Notes under the pieces: model-generated
What the model was told of the DNA's origin: nothing
The model's input: only the letters and a program-made list of their open reading frames with translations
Databases searched by the model: none
In this document: piece after piece, positions 1 to 12,146 of the stretch
How the letters are laid out: each line of letters opens with the position of its first letter
Numbering within the stretch: the first letter of the stretch is position 1
Translations under genes and position numbers: made by a program
Source: Camellia lanceoleosa
Lineage: Eukaryota; Streptophyta; Magnoliopsida; Ericales; Theaceae
Reading direction: 5' to 3'
Assembly (NCBI GenBank): GCA_025200525.1
Contig: CM045758.1
Location: 194,964,463-195,028,462, forward strand
DNA length: 64,000 bases

Positions 1-2109
1 GCACTTATTTTTCTTTTTTTTTTTTTTTTTTTCAATCAATCAAATCTCTCTCTCTCTTTTTTTTTTTAAAACATACAAAAAAAAAAAAAAAAAACTTATT
101 TAGTCTTTCTCTCAGATGATTTCAACCCAACTCAATCAAATCCAAACTTTGGCAGTAAGAAGGTTTTGTCAAATCATTTTTGGTTCCAGTAATGTCACAC
201 TATTGGAGCACCAATTTTATAAAATTAAGTCTTTTTTTTTATTATTATTATTTTGACATGATCAATAGCACAACAATTAAAGATGCTCTAATCTAGACGC
301 ATGAACCAATCAAGATCCATCTGTAAAAAACCGATGAAATTTATCCAAATCTATAAATAGATACGTATAATTTTCCTATCTTACACATAAAACATAATCA
401 TAGAAAGACACAAATAGATGAAACAGTCAAAAATGAGATTCGAGTGGTCGTGAATTTAATCGAAAAAGCACATGGTTCTGTCGTGGGGTTGCTTCCAGAA
501 CAACAAGAAAAGCAGCATATGTATCTCTAAACAAATCCTTCACCAACCCCAAAAAAATTAAAAAAAAAAAAAAAATTAAAATCAAAATTAAAAACATATC
601 ACAAAGGGAATCAAAGTGGACCGTAGTGAAGCAAACTTGTGACGGGTCCACTAAATTTTGTCCGGGGCACACTCTGATTTTTTTTAAAATTTGTATATAT
701 ATGTATAATCTATTTTATAAAAAGAGTTGTGCTACGTAGCTCGAAAGAGAGCTTCCATGAATTCTCCGAATTCAAAACGACATCGTTTTGTCGTTTTGAA
801 TTTTTTTTTTTCAATCAGAAAAGAAGAAGAAGGAAGAAGAAGAGAAGAAGAAAGAGTAGCAGAGAAGAAGAAGAAGAAAGAGGCGGAGACGGGACTGCGA
901 CGAGCTGCGACGATCGGGCGGGCAATCTGCGATCGATCAGCGGAGACTACGATCAATCGGCCGAAGCAGAGGGGCCCTCTCTCTTTCTCCATTCCCTCTT
1001 CCCCTTCGCTTTCTCTCTTCCTCTTTCTCTTTCTCTTTCTCTTTTATCTGTTTCGGACTATTGGGGGGGCAAAAATCGGGGAAAAAATCATTTTCCTTGT
1101 AAAAAACACCAGAAAAAACTCCCCCAAAATGGGGAGAGACTGCACCTTTATGATTCTTTACTTCCTTGCCATTGACTGCAAAAGAATATTTGTACATTTG
1201 GTGGCTAATGATCATGGTTATTAGTTTAGATCTCAAACACTTTTAGGAAAATTTGCTTTTTAGCAAAACAATAGATAAATAATTTTAATTTTATAGTGGT
1301 ACAAGTCTTTTGTGTATATAATTTAAGTCTATTTCTATGTTTGATACAAATCTTTTTTATATGTTAGAATTATATTTAAAAAAATTCTATATAATGCAAT
1401 TACTTTCTAACTGTCTCACTCATTTATAATTTCTTCCAAACTTTTTTAAGACAGTATAGGAATTGCAAAAGGAGATCTAGGCTTCTCTGCAGGGCTGTAA
1501 AGTTAGGTTTGTCTAGCCCTAGAAAATAAACGCATGTCCTCTCCCACTTGACTTGAACCGTCCAAAAATAAACAACATATTCATTGATTAATTTGATTCT
1601 TCTATATACTCTATGGTGAGTGAGTGCGAAGGTGCATGGAGTAGTGGTGGGGATGAGTAGTACACTCTCATAACTATGGCCCCTGCTTTTAGAGGAAGTG
1701 GAAAATCTATAAATTTTATGCCCAAACAAATTTAATATAATTATAACTTTTACTTGTTTTTTTTTTTTATTCTAAAGCATCTCATCTCTCATCAAAAATA
1801 TTGACTTCCAAAAAAATAAAATTAGAAAATAAAAAAATATAAAAAAAAAAAAAACAAAAAAATAAAAAAAAAAAAAAAATAAAAAAAAATAATATAAGTC
1901 GTCACTATGTCTTATATAATGAGGGGGCCAAATTGCAACCCTCGAGGTCTTTCAAGGGCTAATAATATATAATTATAACATGTCGAAGAGATAATTGTGA
2001 CTAAAATTATAATGAAGATCCAATCACTTTGGAATGATCTCACACGATAAATTTTAGAGGTATTTACGTGTAGGTTCTAATAAGTAGATTTATTATTTAA
2101 TAGGTCTTA
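1..2109. other. AT-rich intergenic DNA, no gene recognised
   Basis: The stretch holds long A and T runs, short CT tracts (about 43-60 and 990-1045) and a GAA/AAG-rich purine tract (about 820-890). A near-perfect palindrome around AATTCAAAACGAC lies at about 767-800. Open frames here are low-complexity and resemble no protein family I know. Confidence 0.6.
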
Positions 2110-2270
2110 TGTAAAAAGTTTATCATAAAAAAAGTTACTAATTGTAAGTTTTAGTGACAATTTATAAAAATCATAACAAAAAAAGGTCACTAATTGTCAA
2201 TTTTTAGCGACGTATGAAAAAAATTATTACAAAAAAATTATTTTTAGTGACAATTTTACTAAGATTCATT
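2110..2270. repeat. Short repeats typical of a DNA-transposon subterminal region
   Basis: Several copies of TTAGTGACAATTT and its complement (AATTGTCAC, GGTCACTAATTG) occur in alternating orientation within 160 bp. Alternating GTGAC/GTCAC blocks are usual in subterminal regions of CACTA-type elements. No element end or target duplication was found, so this is a weak call. Confidence 0.3.
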
Positions 2271-4203
2271 TTCAATAGGACTTGATGGAATTAAGTCTAA
2301 CTATTATGACCTATTGATAGTTTATCCTAAATTTTAGGGGATTTAGTCAAAATTTTTCATAATAAAATTTTAATGTATTAAGGACAAGTATAAAAAGTAT
2401 TCATTAAAAAGTTTAACCCATACCATTATTATCAAAATATTAAATTTTAAAATAATATAACTTTTGATGTAGATGTCGATTTTTGATAAAATTAATATTT
2501 TTAAAATTATCTCATCAAGATCTATCAAATAAGATCCATGTTGACTATGAATTCTTAAAAATTTAAAAAAAAAATGTTACCGTTGAAATTGATGTAAACA
2601 GTAATAGTAACGTGTTATTCTGTTTGACAGCAATATATTACTTTAGTTCACAGTAACATATTACTCTCACAGTATTGTCTAAGAAAAAAAAAAGACATTT
2701 CACTTTATCTTTACTTAATTATGTGTTTTTTTTCTTAGGGAGTTTATGAAACAAAATAAATTGGACTATCACTTTTTACCAAATAAGAATCTAATGGAGG
2801 GATTTTAACTAAATTTTCCTTAATTCTAGTAATAAGCAATCATGCTTTGGAGATTCTGTAGAGGAAATGATTTTATAAAATGAAATCTTCATCCTTGAAA
2901 TTTATTGAAATTATAAGTTATATATAGTAGTGGATGTTTTAGTTTGAGATGAAAGCATCACAAATTATCATATCATTATATATATAAAATTGTGTCCAAA
3001 AATTGTATTTGTTAAAAAACCGACATCTTTATAATTATGATATTGATGCACGTTTTATTTATATAAAAAAATATATATATTAATTCAGTTGCATTCAAGG
3101 CAGAGCCACCTAAGACCTAGGAGTTACATGCCCTTCTTCAACTTTCGATATTTATATTGTTATTCATATAGATAAAGATTATGTATTATTTATCTTTTAT
3201 AAAATTATAATAGCAACCCTTCTTAAATTATGTGAAACTTATTATATTTTTTAAATTTTAAAAATTCTCAATTTTATTATTTTGGTTAATCTTGTACACT
3301 TTTAATTGACAGGTCAAGGTAAGAATTGAATCAATTGATAATTCGTTTTTTATTATGGAATTTGTTTAGTTTGTTTATTTCTCCTCATTCTCATTGTGGG
3401 GCTCTTTTGTTGAGTTGATTGGATTGAATTTATTGATTGTAGATTTATTTGTTTATTTGCCCCCATTGTTAGGTTAATAGAATTTAGTTATTGATTGTGG
3501 ATTTATATAAATCTTAGGATAATTGTAATAAAAATAAAAATAAAAATGTATAAATTTAATAATATCTCGTTGTTATTTGTTATGGGAAAAAAAAAATTCA
3601 ATATTGTGATTAATATGTGCCCCTCTACATTAAATTTCTGCAACTTGCATCATTTTATACATTTATTTTTGTATAATACTAATCTGATCAAGAATGAGGG
3701 TCTCTTTGCAAATAAAAGGTCTCATTTCATATTTAAAGAACTAATTTTAATTGTGTATGATTCTTTGCATCAAAAGTTAAAATTTTACAACAATTGTTAC
3801 AAATTAATCTTCCATGGCCTGCTATCTTTCATTTCAAATTATGACAAATTTGTGCTAAAAATTCGGCAAAAACCCTCATTTCCATCTCTGTTAAGATTTT
3901 ATTTATTTATTTATTATTGACCATACCAACTCATTTAAAAATTTAAGTTATTAGAAAATAAATAACTTTATTATTTATATTATTCTCAATATTTATGAAA
4001 TAAATATATAAAAAATGACATTTACACATTAAAGCAATATTATCAAATTATAAAATTTTAATATCATAGCATGTCAAAATCTTAACTTTTACATTGACAT
4101 ATTGGCATCAACCATCTAGCAAGACCTAGCGAGGAATAGTATAATAATGGCAACCTAACATTATCTAGAAGGTCTGACCTCCTTTCAACTTGTGATCATA
4201 TTA
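2271..4203. other. AT-rich intergenic DNA
   Basis: No gene is recognised. A 141-codon open frame at 3495-3920 (+) is AT-driven (rich in Ile, Asn, Lys, Phe). Its tail faintly recalls copia-type gag fragments, but not enough to call it. Confidence 0.5.
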
Positions 4204-4533
4204 GACGTTATTGTTAAATTTATGAGAACTCACCACGTGTCTTGTGTTAATAATTTAAACCGTTCAACATGTAAAATTCGTCGAGTACTATATGTTTGTA
4301 GAAAATTACGTTGGTCGGATATCGATAGTTGTCTCATCAGATCAGATTTCTGTCAACCGTTTTATTTTTTCACTTTTTTTTTTTTATACAAATTGATTTG
4401 ATCATATATCTATCGATATCCGATCAATGTGATTTTTTATAATTTTATAGTACTCGACGAGTTTTACACATTGACGGTTCAGATTATCGAAATAAAACCC
4501 GTGATGAACCCCCACAAATCTAACAATACCCTC
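4204..4533. mobile_element. Hairpin MITE, copy 1 (long inverted arms)
   Basis: The two halves are inverted copies: GTCGAGTACTATA on the left answers TATAGTACTCGACGAG on the right, and the ends read GACGTTATTGTTA and TAACAATACCCTC. The arms are about 120 bp. A second copy at 35631-35946 shares the arms. Coding capacity is absent. Long inverted arms suggest a Mutator- or foldback-type MITE, but no convincing target duplication is visible. It ends about 430 bp upstream of the CEP start codon and contains a CACGTG G-box at about 4236. Confidence 0.7.
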
Positions 4534-4851
4534 CGGTCCGAAGCCCATCCCTATGTAGAAATGAGCAAACATTCATCAAAGGTCCATTTCAAAAGTGAAG
4601 AAGATATAGCTGCATTGCGCTGCCCATGAGGGCATGCACAAGAAAGAATATAGCCAACTAGCAAAGGACTTAGATGTTGTCCCCCAACCTTTTTTCATTC
4701 ATGAAGGGTTGGCCTTAAACCCTCAAACTAAGCCATCCAATTCCACTTTTTCTTTTTCAATAATAATTTATATGTCTCTCATCTCATCTCCGTGGAATCT
4801 TCCCACTAGTATGGATCCTCACAACATGCTTCTGATCCCCTTCACTCCCTT

Positions 4852-4858
4852 GTATAAA
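4852..4858 (+). promoter_or_regulatory. TATA box of the CEP gene
   Basis: GTATAAAT lies about 105 bp upstream of the ATG at 4960, a normal distance for a short plant 5' leader. Nothing closer upstream resembles a TATA box. Confidence 0.55.
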
Positions 4859-4959
4859 TGCTACAGTTTGAATATCAAATATTTATCTCTCTCAAAACAT
4901 CTAGGAAAAAAAAAGAAGGTAGTAACTCTTTCTTTCCTCATTAACATATACTTGGTGTT

Positions 4960-5226
4960 ATGGCAAAAATTAGAATGGCATGTGCATGGGGTTTTTTTCT
5001 GCTAGTTTTGATTCTGTGTAATGAAGTTGTGAGTGTTGATGGGAGAAGGCATTTGAAGCGCTCGAACGAGGCTAAGAAGAACAGTTTGAAGGCAAGAGCC
5101 GGTGGTAGCGAGCGGTTGAGGAATGGTGAGAAGGTGGTGGGTACAAGTAAGGTGGAATATGTGGATGATTTTCGACCCACAACACCGGGGCACAGTCCAG
5201 GCGTTGGTCATTCTGTCCACAATTGA
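4960..5226 (+). CDS. CEP family (C-terminally encoded peptide) precursor
   Basis: This 88-residue intronless precursor encodes a secreted signalling peptide. Residues 1-27 form a signal peptide: positive MAKIR start, then the hydrophobic stretch GFFLLVLILC. Residues 28-69 are a basic variable region rich in Lys, Arg, Ser and Gly. Residues 70-84 are DFRPTTPGHSPGVGH, the CEP domain, including the prolines that are usually hydroxylated in mature CEPs. A four-residue tail SVHN follows. Length and domain order fit the family. Known CEPs are cut out in the secretory pathway and perceived by CEPR leucine-rich-repeat receptor kinases, signalling nitrogen status and restraining root growth; that role is inferred here from the family. 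The ATG is the first in frame and opens directly into the signal peptide. No neighbouring host gene is visible, and a hairpin MITE sits in the upstream region. This is the one confident host gene in the window. Confidence 0.93.
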   Translation: MAKIRMACAWGFFLLVLILCNEVVSVDGRRHLKRSNEAKKNSLKARAGGSERLRNGEKVVGTSKVEYVDDFRPTTPGHSPGVGHSVHN

Positions 5227-5347
5227 ATTGATTGATATCTTCTTTTGTTATGTTCATTTGTGATGTAAATGTGTAATCACAAAAGATGGCACACAAAATG
5301 CATGCAATCCTGTCTTAATTAATTACGTGCTGTCACTGCCGTATATA

Positions 5348-5353
5348 AATAAA
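5348..5353 (+). terminator. Candidate poly(A) signal of the CEP gene
   Basis: AATAAA lies about 120 bp after the stop codon, a usual 3' UTR length. TG- and T-rich sequence follows it. Confidence 0.4.
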
Positions 5354-7652
5354 TGTGTGTTGCTTTTAATTAAGAATTCTCTCTCTTTTTGCTTTCGTTG
5401 CTAAAATTATGGATCCAAACATAACCTCAAAATTAAGAAACTAGTGATATATGCAAAGGGAGAGATCAACTCATTTGCAATACAGCCGTCAAAGAAGAAG
5501 CCATGCATGCACTGCATGCATGATGTAAAGAGCAGCCACAGTAAAATGTTGGCACACTTCAATTTCACAAAAAGTTAAAAAGAGTTAACTTTCTACATAC
5601 AAACAAATATATATATATATATATATGACTGGGAAAATATCAAATCAGTGTAATTTTGTAAAAATAATTACAAATTAGTGAAATTTTTTATAAATATTAA
5701 TAATTAAAATTCTATACTTTTCATGAATTTGTAAATTTTTTTTTTCAAAGTCTCACTGAGATGCAATTACCCCTATATTATTCCTCTTACTTTTCACTTA
5801 ACCATGACTACTTTGAGCTATAATCAAAACATCATTATTTTAATTGGGATTAAGTAAATGAACACTTAGCTACATAATCAAGTAGATCTCTATTTTGATT
5901 TGGTCACCACTTCAAATTGGAATCAATACCACTTTAATTATAATGGAAATCATTTTGAACATAACCAAACCAAAGTATATGGTTAGCCCTCTTCTCACTA
6001 GATACTTGTGTCAGAATCAATTTGCATCTAAGTGCCAATTTTCTTAGATACATTATTGAGTACATTAAAGCATTTGTCTAAATAGTTTTGGAGAGCTTTT
6101 ACATTGATTTTCATAGTTTTAATTTGATCAGTTTTACTGCTATTCTTTTATTTATGTTTCAATGTATTTCCCTCTTCCTTATTCGTCAATATTTCAGATG
6201 AAAAAAATTACACGTGAAATTAAAGGACCAAAAATAGAATTTGAGAGATCAAATTTATTTATTTTTCTTTCTTGGACAAGAATTGCTAAAATGTCCACTT
6301 GATGTCTTTTTTGGTCCAAAATGCTAACAACATTTAATAAGGAGACCACATTAAAAGCAATTAAAAGTATAGAATTCAAATTAATAAAATTGAAACTTAT
6401 GATCAAATAGATGAAATTAAAATTAAAGGAACTAAAGTGAAATCTCACTAAAACGAGAGGGACCAATGCTTCAAATTTCCTAACTCTATTTTCTTCTATA
6501 TATATTTTGTTAACTGAGTGTTCGGGTCAGTTGACGTGTACATCGACTAATCTCAAGTCCTCAAGTTAATGACTAGACAAATCTCTAGTAGCGGGTGGTA
6601 AGCCCTTTGATTGCTTTCTACTCCCACTAAGCCAAACTCCTTAAAATTATTTTATATATATATATATATATTTGTGTGTTGGGAAAGTGATAAATTTATT
6701 ATTTTCTATATCAAAAAGCCATATTGTTCTAGATGCAAACTCTTTACAAAAAAAGATTATGTTGGTGTGTAACAATATTACACATCCTTTTAAAAAGCCT
6801 TGAACTAGAGTCATCAAATTAGGGAATGAGGCCCAGACGGCAGCGGGAACAGAAGGCAATTTTAATGACCATTGATAGTTTGGCATCGCTTCACTCTCAA
6901 ATTTGCCCACCCATTCCTTTTCCAACAATACTACGAATCTTAAAAAATATATATTTAAAAAGTTATTCAAAAAAATTATTACAATAATTTTAAATATTGC
7001 TCACTTCTTATTAATTTTAAATTTATATAATTTATTTTATTTTAAAATAAAATTCAGAGCACTATTTTTTTATTTTTTTGGGGTTACAAAAACATGTGTT
7101 TGGTTTGAGTTTTTTTGATTTAGTTTTATAAAAACTGAGTTTTTGGGTTTTCGTGTTTTTTTATTTTTAATGAATATTTTTAAAATTTTAAATATTTTTT
7201 TATTTTTTTAGATGTACCTTACTTAGATATATCTAAAAAGTAAAAAAATTGTGAAAAAATATTTTAAAAAATTAATAAATATATAAAAATACAAAAAATG
7301 TACTGAATTTTCTTCTTTTTTTTTTGTATTTTTGGTATTCAGTGAATTTTTAAAAGATTTTTTTCACATATTTTTTACTTTTTATGTATTATGTTATGTA
7401 TGTCTAAAAAGTAAAAAAAAAAATTATTTAAAATATTAAAAAAATTCAATAAAAATAAAAAAATATAGAAAATAAAAAAAATAAAATTTTTAAAAAAATG
7501 GTTTTAGAAAAATAAAATCAACAAAGTGAATATTTTTTTTTTAGTATATAAAAGATTTCCATACATTCTTACGACACTGCATGTGCCGCCGTTTTGCGCC
7601 GCAACGACACACAGAATAAAAATCTTACAAGATCACGAGGCATTGTTACTAA
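5354..7652. other. AT-rich intergenic DNA
   Basis: No gene is recognised. It contains TA-dinucleotide runs (about 5608-5625 and 6652-6670), an RY-type TGCATGCACTGCATGCATG cluster at about 5503-5521, and A/T-rich filler. Confidence 0.5.
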
Positions 7653-8191
7653 GGTCAAGTTTGGCCGTTACCAAAAAGTTAAAAAGTCAAAAATTTATTT
7701 AAGAAGTTAAAAAAGTTAGGGCAAATTACAAACACCTCCCTCGAGGTTTGGTGAAAATACAGATTCCCCCCTGAGGTTTGAGAAATTACATCCCGCCCCT
7801 TGAGGTTTATATTTTCATAACAAATTGCCCCATAGGGTTTTTATTTTCATACAGATTCCCCCCTAATTTTTCCTAATTTATTATGAAAATTTGACCTTCA
7901 GGGGAGAATTTGTAATTTCTCAAACTTCAGGGGGGAATCTGTATTTTTACTAAACCTCGAGGGGGTGTTTGTAATTTACCCAAAAAGTTATTACTTTTTA
8001 TCAAAAGTTAAAAATTATAGCTGCACAATTCTTAATTTTAATTTTTTCTATACATTAATTTATACAATTTTTTAATACACATTTTTTTATAAAAAATTAA
8101 AAAGTTAATTTAAACATTCATATTTTTTTTCTCAATTTTTTAATTCAAAAAGATAAAAAATACATTTATTTAAGACACCACAAACACCTCC
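7653..8191. mobile_element. Tourist-like (PIF/Harbinger) element, copy A, with nested MITE
   Basis: The element is bounded by TAA on both sides (7650-7652 and 8192-8194). Left end GGTCAAGTTTGGC and right end (reversed) GGAGGTGTTTGTGG are related inverted termini. Similar termini, AAAAAGTT-rich arms and TAA duplications occur at 9409-9580 and 35416-36184, so this is a family. A 263-bp MITE is inserted inside it. The 3-bp TAA duplication is what supports PIF/Harbinger. Confidence 0.65.
7719..7981. mobile_element. Mutator-type MITE with perfect 9-bp target duplication
   Basis: The element starts GGGCAAATTACAAACACC and ends with its inverse. The inverted arms run about 100 bp and share GAGGTTTGAGAAATTACA. 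It is flanked by identical AAAAAGTTA copies at 7710-7718 and 7982-7990. A 9-bp duplication with long inverted arms is the mark of Mutator-like elements. It has no coding capacity. It lies inside the Tourist-like element and is therefore younger. Confidence 0.85.
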
Positions 8192-8220
8192 TAACTCTAT
8201 AGTTCCGATGGCGATTAGTT

Positions 8221-8368
8221 GTATAAGAATACACAGTTGCGTTTAGATTGGGACCAAAAACATATTTAAAAAAATAAAATAGATTAAATAAGTTGTACAA
8301 AAATACAGAGTTGCGTTTAGATTGGGACCAAAAACATATTTTAAAAAATAAAATAGATTAAATAAGTT
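8221..8368. repeat. Tandem duplication, 2 x 74 bp
   Basis: Two adjacent 74-bp copies (8221-8294 and 8295-8368) share GTTTAGATTGGGACCAAAAA and an A-rich tail ending AAATAAGTT. They differ at only a few positions, so the duplication is recent. Confidence 0.85.
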
Positions 8369-9408
8369 AATAAGATAAAATATTATATTAAAATTATAAT
8401 TATTTTATTTTTTTAATAAAAATATTTTTAAAAAATTCCAAACAGAATTTATTTAATCAGTTAAATCAATCAAAATGTCAAAAAATCAAGTTAAAAAAAT
8501 TCTGCCCAAATGAACCCAAAATAAGTTTATGAATTCAGACTTATCTACTCTGAATTTATGATGTATGATTGAAATTAAATTTGTATAGTATGAAATTTAT
8601 GTATAGAATAAATTTGAACCACAAAATAATAATTTTTGACATTTTTGATATTATATATATAATATTAAAAATATATAAATGATTTTACATTTACATAAAA
8701 ATATATGTAATAAAAATAATTTTAATAGGATACATATTAACAAGACAAAGGGATGGAATTAGGAGGAAATTATGAGGAGTCATGATCTCTTTATTTTTGT
8801 GAAAAATTCTATTTACCATTAATACTTTTAAAATATATATCTTATTTTATAAATAAAATAGTCCCTCATTATAAAAGATATGTATCACATTCTTCTATCA
8901 TCTTATATTCTCTTTTTATTTTCTACCCAAAAAATTTATTTATCCTATTAGAGGTTAGGTGGTGATTAAGAGCTCTAATAATAGAGCTCTAATAAGAGCA
9001 CTAGTAACATGGCAATTTAAAAAAAAAAAATAGAAAAACAAAACAAAGGTAAAAACATCAAATCACACAATGAGACTCACATGTTAGAGCTCTTCTAGAA
9101 CTCATAATTTAGAGGTCTGAAACATTTTTCTTATAAATATATGTACGTTTGTATATATGATAAAAAAAAATTAATTGTCTTTAACCTCTTTGATGATAAA
9201 ATCATAATTCCATCCTGACATGACACATTAATAATTATCAACTGTAAATATTTACAGAGTAATACAAATGTAAAATGAAGGGTGAGTCCTATGTGTGGAA
9301 TTCACCATAAAAGTGGTTATGGTTCTGATGGCCAGCCTAACCTAACTCAATATGGTTGAGCGATGACATTAGCACCAGCTTGGGTTAGTTGCGCAATCAA
9401 AAAATTAA
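8369..9408. other. AT-rich intergenic DNA
   Basis: No gene is recognised. Short repeated AGAGCTCTAATAA blocks at about 8969-9000, with an inverted partner near 9087-9103, may be the remains of a small MITE. Confidence 0.4.
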
Positions 9409-9580
9409 AGTCAAGTTTGACATCTACTAAATAATACAAAAAGTTAAAAAGTCACTATCCTATTTAAGTCATATCATCTTATTTAAATCACATCACCTCT
9501 TTAACACATCACATCAAACCCAATCCATATAAGCTAATAAGTCAAAAAGTACACTTTATTAGAACATCCCAAAGCAACCC
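9409..9580. mobile_element. Tourist-like MITE, copy B
   Basis: A 172-bp element flanked by TAA (9406-9408 and 9581-9583). Its ends, AGTCAAGTTTGACATC and (reversed) GGGTTGCTTTGGGATG, match the termini of the copies at 7653 and 35416. It is internally A/T-rich with AAAAGTTAAAAAGTC. Confidence 0.65.
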
Positions 9581-10648
9581 TAAATTAGAGGAAATATTTA
9601 TTAATTATAATATTAAAAAAATTTATAAAAATATTTCACATAAATTTTTACGATTGATTTTGAGAAACATTAAAAATATATTATTATTTAAAACTAGTGT
9701 ATCATGAATAATATAAAAAAATATAAATATAAGTCTTAAAATAAATTATATAGTGATAAATTATTTTTTTAACCAAAATTTAATTAAAAATTCAAAATAA
9801 TAGTAATACCACGTCATCATTAGTATGTACCAATAGTAAATAAAGACATTGAGAGAGAATGAACCTCATATATCAAATGTAACTAACAATCCGATAAATT
9901 TCATATCTTTATAGTGAAATTACTCATACTTACATGTCAATAATAATGACATCACCGTCACATTTAAAATTTTTCATAAAATTTTTATAGATAATATAGT
10001 TTATAGTAATTTATTCATTTTCAATCAAAATAATCATTATTGTTCTCATAATTTTTAAAATATCCTTAACATTTCACTCTAATAATATTTTTATAATTTT
10101 TTTATTTAAAATACTTTTTTTATATTAAAAAAAAAAATCTCAAAATTCAGGAGACACGGAACTTTACCCCTCCGCCACTGGCTGGGGCAATTAAGTAGTT
10201 GCCTAGGACCGCGTGAAAGAAGACCTCACCTTAATAATTTTCAGAAACTGGAACATTAACATAAAAAACAATAATGCTTCCTACTTCCACTGACGGTCGA
10301 CCTCTAGTGAAGTGATACTGGAGGATTGGTCAAAAAAAAAGAAATTTTTTTTTTATTTTTATTTTTGTGATTGCAGCGAATCGGAGGCCATCACCTCACT
10401 GGAGGTGGACCCAGTGAGGGTATGAAGCAGAGTCCCATAAAAAATCCCTGGATCAAAATTATAAAAGGTATTTTTATATAAATTTTATATTATTTGATTT
10501 ATTAATTATCAAAATTACTTTGATTGTACGGTTTAGGAATGTTAGGCTTGCATTGGGTGCTTTAGATCAAGAAAAGAATAAAAAATAAAAATAAATAAAA
10601 TTGTTCTACGGTAAAGGCTATGAATTTTAAACAAAAATTGTAGTATAT
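9581..10648. other. AT-rich intergenic DNA
   Basis: No gene is recognised. A GC-richer patch around 10150-10430 (including CACTGGCTGGGGCAATTAAG) looks like transposon debris, but I cannot assign it. Confidence 0.4.
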
Positions 10649-10657
10649 AAAATAAAG

Positions 10658-10926
10658 GGATATTTATCAATAAATCCTATCTCACAACCAGTTTTACCGA
10701 TTAGTCCTAAGTTATTTCTATTGTTCTGTTTAGTCTCATTAGTGGAAAAATATCTCACTGGTTGATCCTATTTCCTTTTTTTGGTAACATTGAGCAGTCA
10801 ATTATACCCTTCCGTGTGTGTGTCACGTGACATATATCATTCCAAGGCAAAAAGCATAAAGAGCCTTAGTGCACTTTGTTGATGTGTGGCACCCATCAAT
10901 CACTCTCATAAAGAGGGGAAAGTTAC
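10658..10926. mobile_element. Mutator-type element, left part (split by Element I)
   Basis: The left terminus GGATATTTATCAATAAATC matches, inverted, the right end at 26932-26951 (reversed: AGAAAAAGTTATCAATAAATC). Flanks AAAATAAAG (10649-10657) and AAAATAAAA (26952-26960) form a 9-bp duplication with one mismatch. The interior mentions CCGATTAGTCCTAAG, also seen in the element at 32472. Element I interrupts it after 10926. Confidence 0.65.
10803..10914. repeat. About 105-bp repeat, copy 1 of 3
   Basis: This unit contains GTGTGTGTCACGTGACAT and TTAGTGCACTTTGTTGATG. Copies 2 and 3 lie at about 26537-26630 and 26648-26748, on the far side of Element I. The three are internal repeats of the split Mutator-type element. 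Confidence 0.75.
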
Positions 10927-11698
10927 TGTTGGCTTTTTAGCTTTCGAAGGTTATTTTGATAATTGCGAACGTGCCAACAAGGATCAATTAGTCCTCACAG
11001 AAAATTAATTGCCAACCAATTATTAGACGATTATGTTTTAGTTCTTTCAGTTTCAATGAAGAGGACTTTTACTGGTGGCTTGACTTGGAAGAATTAAACA
11101 GATAATAATGAATTGAAGAACAATCGACGTATTTCATTAAGATGAAAAGACTTACAATGATCAAAACTCAGCCTCGTAGAGGTTTACAGCAAGTCTACTT
11201 GGAACTACTCCTATGAAACGAAATGCAGTGCAGGAATTTTAAAGTACAGTAATGTAAAGAATTGTAAATGTAAGATTGTAAATGTAAAACTGGAAAGGAA
11301 AATAAGTATAAATGACTGGTTTTTTGGATCTGAGTCTGGGGGCTTTTTCTGGGGCCTTCTCTACTATTTATACTACTCAAGGGTGACTATCGAATTGCAC
11401 TTCCAACCGTCGAACTGCTCCTCCATGATCATCGATCATGTTGCCCCAATATTAGCTCCATTACGCCATTACTTGCAGTTAAGCTTCCCTCCTTAATTTG
11501 AATCTGAAATGCAAGTAACCGTAAAAGCCACGTCATTTTGTATCCCTTTATTGATCCGCTGCTACTCAGATCTTTTAATAACCAATACTAACTGCCACGT
11601 GTACGATCAGGATCGAGGACCTGAATAGTCTTTCTATATTACCCTTATTTCGCCACGCATCAAATTGTAATTGACTCGTACAAAATATGTAGCCAACA
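10927..11698 (-). repeat. Element I 3' LTR (772 bp, intact TATA)
   Basis: It aligns along its length with 25831-26504 and has TGTTGG...CCAACA ends. It keeps about 98 bp missing from the other LTR (roughly 11364-11465). That segment includes GTATAAATAG on the minus strand (complement at 11364-11373), the best TATA box in the LTR. Confidence 0.92.
11364..11373 (-). promoter_or_regulatory. LTR TATA box (only in the 3' LTR)
   Basis: The minus strand reads GTATAAATAG. The same place in the 5' LTR (about 26264-26273) reads GGCATAGTAG because a deletion ends inside the box. Confidence 0.6.
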
Positions 11699-11708
11699 TT
11701 ACCCCCGC
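11699..11708 (-). other. Element I polypurine tract
   Basis: The minus strand reads GCGGGGGTAA directly upstream of the 3' LTR, the usual site for priming plus-strand DNA synthesis. Confidence 0.6.
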
Positions 11709-12146
11709 ACTAATATACCAAATATTTGGTGATATTAGTGGATCAAAGTCTTTTCCCACGTCTTAGAACGTGCATCGTTTCCAGCAATGCAACTGTCATT
11801 TATCATCTGCATTAAACTCCCCTTTAATCTCTTGAACACCTCTACCACCTTAGTATTCGAACAGACTGGTACACTTTTTATGGCCGAATCAATTATTTCC
11901 TTCATTGATCGAGCACACGAAGAGTCATATGATGATGTTGTTCTTCCTCGAAAGAACCTCCATGCATTAATTAGCCACATTTACCCACCCTTTTATATTC
12001 AGGTCATGGATATCTTTGCAAATTATCAACCCTTGGACTTCGAACATATTGTCCTTAATCCTTCGATTCAAAAACTTACAAATATGGACATAGAAAGATC
12101 TTCTTCTGACTCATCCTCAAACTACTAACAAACTACTCTCAATCCT

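Noticed and set aside
767..800. Palindrome AATTCAAAACGAC...GTCGTTTTGAATT as a regulatory site
   Set aside because: Isolated, near low-complexity DNA and not next to any supported gene; noted only as structure.
427..1236. Overlapping open frames on both strands around 0.4-1.2 kb
   Set aside because: Composition is driven by GAA and CT tracts; no domain, no start context, several frames open at once.
3495..3920. 141-codon frame, possibly a copia gag fragment
   Set aside because: Only a vague resemblance in the last 35 residues; AT-driven amino-acid use.
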